NCBI GenBank assembly: GCA_033722375.1
Contig: JAWVZB010000046.1
Span: forward strand, 1-24,653
Direction: 5' to 3'
DNA length: 24,653 nt
Origin: JAWVZB01 sp033722375
GTDB taxonomy: Bacteria > Actinomycetota > Nitriliruptoria > Nitriliruptorales > Nitriliruptoraceae
The notes beneath the pieces were generated by a model. The model saw only the letters and a list, made by a program, of their open reading frames with translations. It ran no database searches and was not told the DNA's origin. A program made the position numbers and the translations under genes. Below are positions 21,876 to 24,653 of the stretch, in pieces. The first letter of the stretch is position 1, and each line of letters begins with the position of its first letter.

Positions 21876-22931
21876 ATGCTGTGGATCGTCCAGCCGCTCG
21901 TCGGCGCAGCGCTCGTGGTGGTGGCGCTCTACGACCTCGCGTCGACGGTGATCGGCGCCAGCCGCGGGGCCGGGCCGATCTCCGGGCGGGTCGCCGCCGG
22001 CATCTGGCACCTGCTGCTCAAGATCCACCGTCGGGGAGAGGGCCACCCGGTGATGCTGCGCCGCTCGGGCCCCTCGATCCTGCTCGTGATCATCGTGCTG
22101 TGGGTGACCATGCTGATCATCGGCTGGGCGATGATCTTCGGCGGCAGCAACTCGCTGCTCCAGGTCGACACCGACGAACCGCTGGCGTTCCTCGGCAAGG
22201 TCTACTTCGCAGCTGCGACGATCCTCGGACGCGGGAGCTCCAACGCCCGGCCCCAGGGCGACTTCTGGGACTTCATGGAGGCACTCTCTGGGCTGACCGG
22301 CATCGCCCTGCTGTCGCTGTCCATCGCCTACGTCATCCCCGTCGTGCAGGCGGTCGTGACGAAGCGGAAGGTGGCGCTCTACATCTCGAGCCTCGGCGAG
22401 ACCCCGGAGAAGATCCTCGACCACGCCTGGAACGGCCGCGATCTCGCCGACCTCAACCTCCACATCATCGCCCTGACCCCCATGGTCGCCGACCTCGCCG
22501 AGCGCCACCTCGCCTACCCGGTCGTGCACTACTTCCACAGCAGTGAGCAGTCCACCGCGATCGGCCCGGCGATCGTCTCGCTGGACGAGGTCCTCACCAT
22601 CAACGCCCGCGTGGTCGATACCGAGCATCGCGTGTCAGACTCGGCAACCATCCCGCTGCGCCAGGCGATCACCCACTTCCTGGACACCCTCGAGTTCGGG
22701 TTCATCGACCCGGTCGACGAGCACGTCGACATCGCCGCCGTGGATCGGCTCGAGGAAGCCGGGGTCCCGGTCGTCGAGGAGCTCCCCGAGGACCCGTTCA
22801 GCGAGACCGCAGACCGGCGCCAGCTGCTGCGCGGCTACCTCGAACACGACGGCTGGCACATGCTCGATCTGTTGCCGCGCGCGGGTGAGGAGCACGAGAC
22901 ACGGGAGCACGAGACCGAAGCCGCGGAGTGA
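21876..22931 (+). CDS. Ion-channel-like membrane protein with non-canonical pore
   Basis: The 351-residue protein has hydrophobic helices at about 3-25, 67-88 and 137-160. Between the last two lies a pore-loop-like stretch, YFAAATILGRGS (110-121), with the position and length of the P-loop in two-helix potassium channels. Where K+ channels have TVGYGD this protein has TILGRGS. A large cytoplasmic C-terminal region (about 162-351) is mostly helical and acidic and matches no domain I know. GAGGAGG lies 6 nt before the ATG, so the start is firm. It is convergent with mfd, 3 bp between stops. Calling it a potassium channel would go beyond the evidence; an Ion_trans_2-like fold is likely. Confidence 0.75.
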   Translation: MLWIVQPLVGAALVVVALYDLASTVIGASRGAGPISGRVAAGIWHLLLKIHRRGEGHPVMLRRSGPSILLVIIVLWVTMLIIGWAMIFGGSNSLLQVDTDEPLAFLGKVYFAAATILGRGSSNARPQGDFWDFMEALSGLTGIALLSLSIAYVIPVVQAVVTKRKVALYISSLGETPEKILDHAWNGRDLADLNLHIIALTPMVADLAERHLAYPVVHYFHSSEQSTAIGPAIVSLDEVLTINARVVDTEHRVSDSATIPLRQAITHFLDTLEFGFIDPVDEHVDIAAVDRLEEAGVPVVEELPEDPFSETADRRQLLRGYLEHDGWHMLDLLPRAGEEHETREHETEAAE

Positions 22932-22934
22932 CGC

Positions 22935-24653
22935 CTACGCGAAGAGCTCCTTCAAGGTCTTCGCGGTCCAGGCGACCACGTCGTCAGCGCCCCGTCGTGG
23001 GCGGGGGATCAACAGCACCTCGAGATCCGGCTTGTAGGTCGCATCGGGCCACACACGCTCGAGCCGCACCAGCTTCGACTGCGACAGCTCGACGGGGGCG
23101 ACACGGAGCTGGTCGCGGGGCGTGAGTGTCACCTCGGTGATGCCCCAGCGACGCAACGCGGCCTTGAGCGCCGCGAGGGTCAGGAGCTTCTCGGCTGGCT
23201 CGGGCAGCGGACCGAAGCGATCCTTCAGCTCGGCACGCACCGTCTTCACACCGGCTGCGTCGCGAACGGCGGCCACCTTCTTGTACAGCTCGAGGCGCTG
23301 CTTCTCGTCGGCGACGTAGTCGGCGGGGAGGTGGGCGTCGACCGGGAGCTCGAGGGTGATGTCGACGTCCTCCTCGACCGTCTCGCCGGTCAGGTCGGCG
23401 ACCTCCTCCTTCAGGAGCTGGCTGTACATGTCGAAGCCGACCGCCGCGACGTGGCCGGACTGTTCCGCCCCGACCACGTTGCCGGCACCCCGGATCTCGA
23501 GGTCCCGCAGCGCGATCGCCAGCCCGGATCCGAGCCGGCCGTGCTCCGCGATGGTCTTGAGCCGCTCGTAGGCGGGCTCGGTGATGCGGGCGTCCTCAGG
23601 GAAGAAGAAGTAGGCGTAGCCACGCTCGCTGGACCGCCCGATCCGGCCCCGGAGCTGGTGGAGCTGAGCGAGGCCGAGCAGGTCGGCCCGCTCGATGATC
23701 AGCGTGTTGGCGGTCGGGATGTCGAGGCCGGACTCGATGATCGTGGTGCAGACGAGCACGTCGAACTCGCGCTCCCAGAAGCGGATCATCACCCGCTCGA
23801 GCTGACGCTCGTCCATCTGTCCGTGGGCGATCTCGACCTTCGCGTCCGGCACGAGCTCGCTGATGTGGGCGGCGGCCTGGTCGATGGTGTCGACCTGGTT
23901 GTGGACGTAGAACACCTGCCCGTCACGCAGCAGCTCGCGCCGGATCGCCAGCGCCACCTGGTCGTCGTCGTACTCCTGCACGGTGGTCACGACGGGCTGG
24001 CGGTCCTCCGGTGGCGTCTCGATCGCCGACATGTCGCGGATGCCGCTGACTGCCATCTCGAGCGTCCGCGGGATGGGCGTGGCCGACATCGACAGCACGT
24101 CGACGTTGGTGCGGAGCTGTTTCAGCCGCTCCTTCTGCGCGACCCCGAACCGCTGCTCCTCGTCGACGATCACGAGACCGAGGTCCCGCCACGTCACGTT
24201 CTTTCCGAGCAGCGCATGGGTGCCGATGACGAGGTCGACGGTGCCGGCGGCAAGCCCGTCGAGTATCTCCTTGCGCTCCTTGTCCGTGACGAACCGCGAC
24301 AGCATGCGGATCTCGACGGGGAAGCCGGCGAACCGCTCGCGGAAGGTCTCGTGGTGCTGCTGGGCGAGGATGGTCGTCGGCACGAGCACCGCCACCTGCT
24401 TGCCGTCGAAGACCGCCTTCCCGGCGGCCCGGACGGCGACCTCGGTCTTGCCGAACCCGACGTCACCGGCGAGGAGCCGGTCCATCGGCAGCGGTGCCTC
24501 CATGTCGCGCTTGATCTCGTCGATGACCGTGAGCTGGTCGGGCGTCTCGACGTGCGCGAACGCGTCCTCGAGCTCCTGCTGCATCATCCCGTCCGGCGAG
24601 AACGCGGTCCCCGGCGCATGCATACGGGCGGCGTAGAGACGGATCAGCTCGGC
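22935..24653 (-). CDS. mfd: Transcription-repair coupling factor Mfd, C-terminal part (runs off right edge)
   Basis: The frame is open to the window edge and gives the last 572 residues. It holds the RecG-like translocase: Walker A in GDVGFGKTEVA, DEEQ box in VDEEQRFG, SATPIPRTL (motif III), ESGLDIP and QLRGRIGRS (motif VI). The TRG segment around EIRGAGNVVGAEQSGHVAAVG and the C-terminal D7 domain (LELYKKVAAVRDAAG, LKDRFGPLP) follow. Mfd removes stalled RNA polymerase from DNA lesions and recruits UvrA. An internal ATG at 24623 is not the start, since the frame continues upstream with family sequence (AELIRLYAAR). The N-terminal UvrB-like and RNA-polymerase-binding domains lie outside the window. 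Confidence 0.97.
   Translation of the reverse strand, partial: AELIRLYAARMHAPGTAFSPDGMMQQELEDAFAHVETPDQLTVIDEIKRDMEAPLPMDRLLAGDVGFGKTEVAVRAAGKAVFDGKQVAVLVPTTILAQQHHETFRERFAGFPVEIRMLSRFVTDKERKEILDGLAAGTVDLVIGTHALLGKNVTWRDLGLVIVDEEQRFGVAQKERLKQLRTNVDVLSMSATPIPRTLEMAVSGIRDMSAIETPPEDRQPVVTTVQEYDDDQVALAIRRELLRDGQVFYVHNQVDTIDQAAAHISELVPDAKVEIAHGQMDERQLERVMIRFWEREFDVLVCTTIIESGLDIPTANTLIIERADLLGLAQLHQLRGRIGRSSERGYAYFFFPEDARITEPAYERLKTIAEHGRLGSGLAIALRDLEIRGAGNVVGAEQSGHVAAVGFDMYSQLLKEEVADLTGETVEEDVDITLELPVDAHLPADYVADEKQRLELYKKVAAVRDAAGVKTVRAELKDRFGPLPEPAEKLLTLAALKAALRRWGITEVTLTPRDQLRVAPVELSQSKLVRLERVWPDATYKPDLEVLLIPRPRRGADDVVAWTAKTLKELFA

Noticed and set aside
1..24653. CRISPR arrays, insertion sequences, integrase or toxin-antitoxin genes
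   Set aside because: I looked for evenly spaced repeats, transposase or integrase motifs and terminal inverted repeats and saw none. The only tandem repeat is the 20-bp one at 11747.

Overview
The window is very GC-rich and dense with genes, with start/stop overlaps, GTG starts, TANNNT-type -10 elements and several actinobacterial marker genes: a DUF501 protein, an F420-type Ddn-like oxidoreductase and the eno-ftsB-DUF501-ppx gene order. This points to a member of the Actinomycetota. The acidic proteome and divergence from mycobacterial sequences suggest a deep-branching lineage such as Nitriliruptoria or Acidimicrobiia, but that placement is inference.

Left third (1-8653), almost all on the minus strand. 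The window opens with the N-terminal part of a cytochrome c oxidase subunit II gene running off the left edge, then tRNA-Leu(UAA) on the plus strand. A housekeeping block follows, read right to left: SurA/PpiC lipoprotein, mazG, a zinc-ribbon membrane protein, eno, ftsB/divIC, an S1-domain RNA-binding protein, DUF501, ppx/gppA, and a fusion of a Nudix CoA-pyrophosphatase-like domain with a YjeF-N (NAD(P)H-hydrate epimerase-like) domain. Many of these overlap by 1-4 nt, so translational coupling is likely. The same core follows mfd in mycobacteria, as I recall. Here mfd lies at the right edge (22935-24653, minus), about 14 kb away.

The roughly 14-kb block between mfd and the SurA-like gene (8749-22931) is mixed. 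It holds rtcB (minus) divergent from a MATE transporter, then an ATP-dependent DNA ligase (ligB type). Next is a two-gene signalling unit: a cobalamin-binding sensor with the W-x9-EH signature of CarH-type B12 photoreceptors, followed by a soluble histidine kinase. After that come a HIT protein (minus), a Ddn-like F420 oxidoreductase, argE-like M20 deacylase, a Tat-exported and LPXTG-anchored metallophosphoesterase, a class III nucleotide cyclase, an NAD-dependent epimerase and an ion-channel-like membrane protein with an odd pore.

The most interesting system is the B12 sensor-histidine kinase pair at about 13472-15736. It has its own candidate promoter, a possible leaderless 32-codon leader ORF coupled to the sensor by a GTGA overlap, and an 11-nt overlap between sensor and kinase. 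It looks like a light- or cobalamin-responsive input protein that works through a kinase instead of a MerR DNA-binding domain. Other notable items are the Nudix/YjeF-N fusion with a degenerate glycine/asparagine motif, a 20-bp tandem repeat carrying RBS-stop-start signals between the MATE and ligase genes, and the GRGS-type pore of the channel-like protein. The longest stretch with no firm gene is 13377-13578 (about 200 bp); it holds a terminator-like hairpin, a -10 element and the leader ORF.
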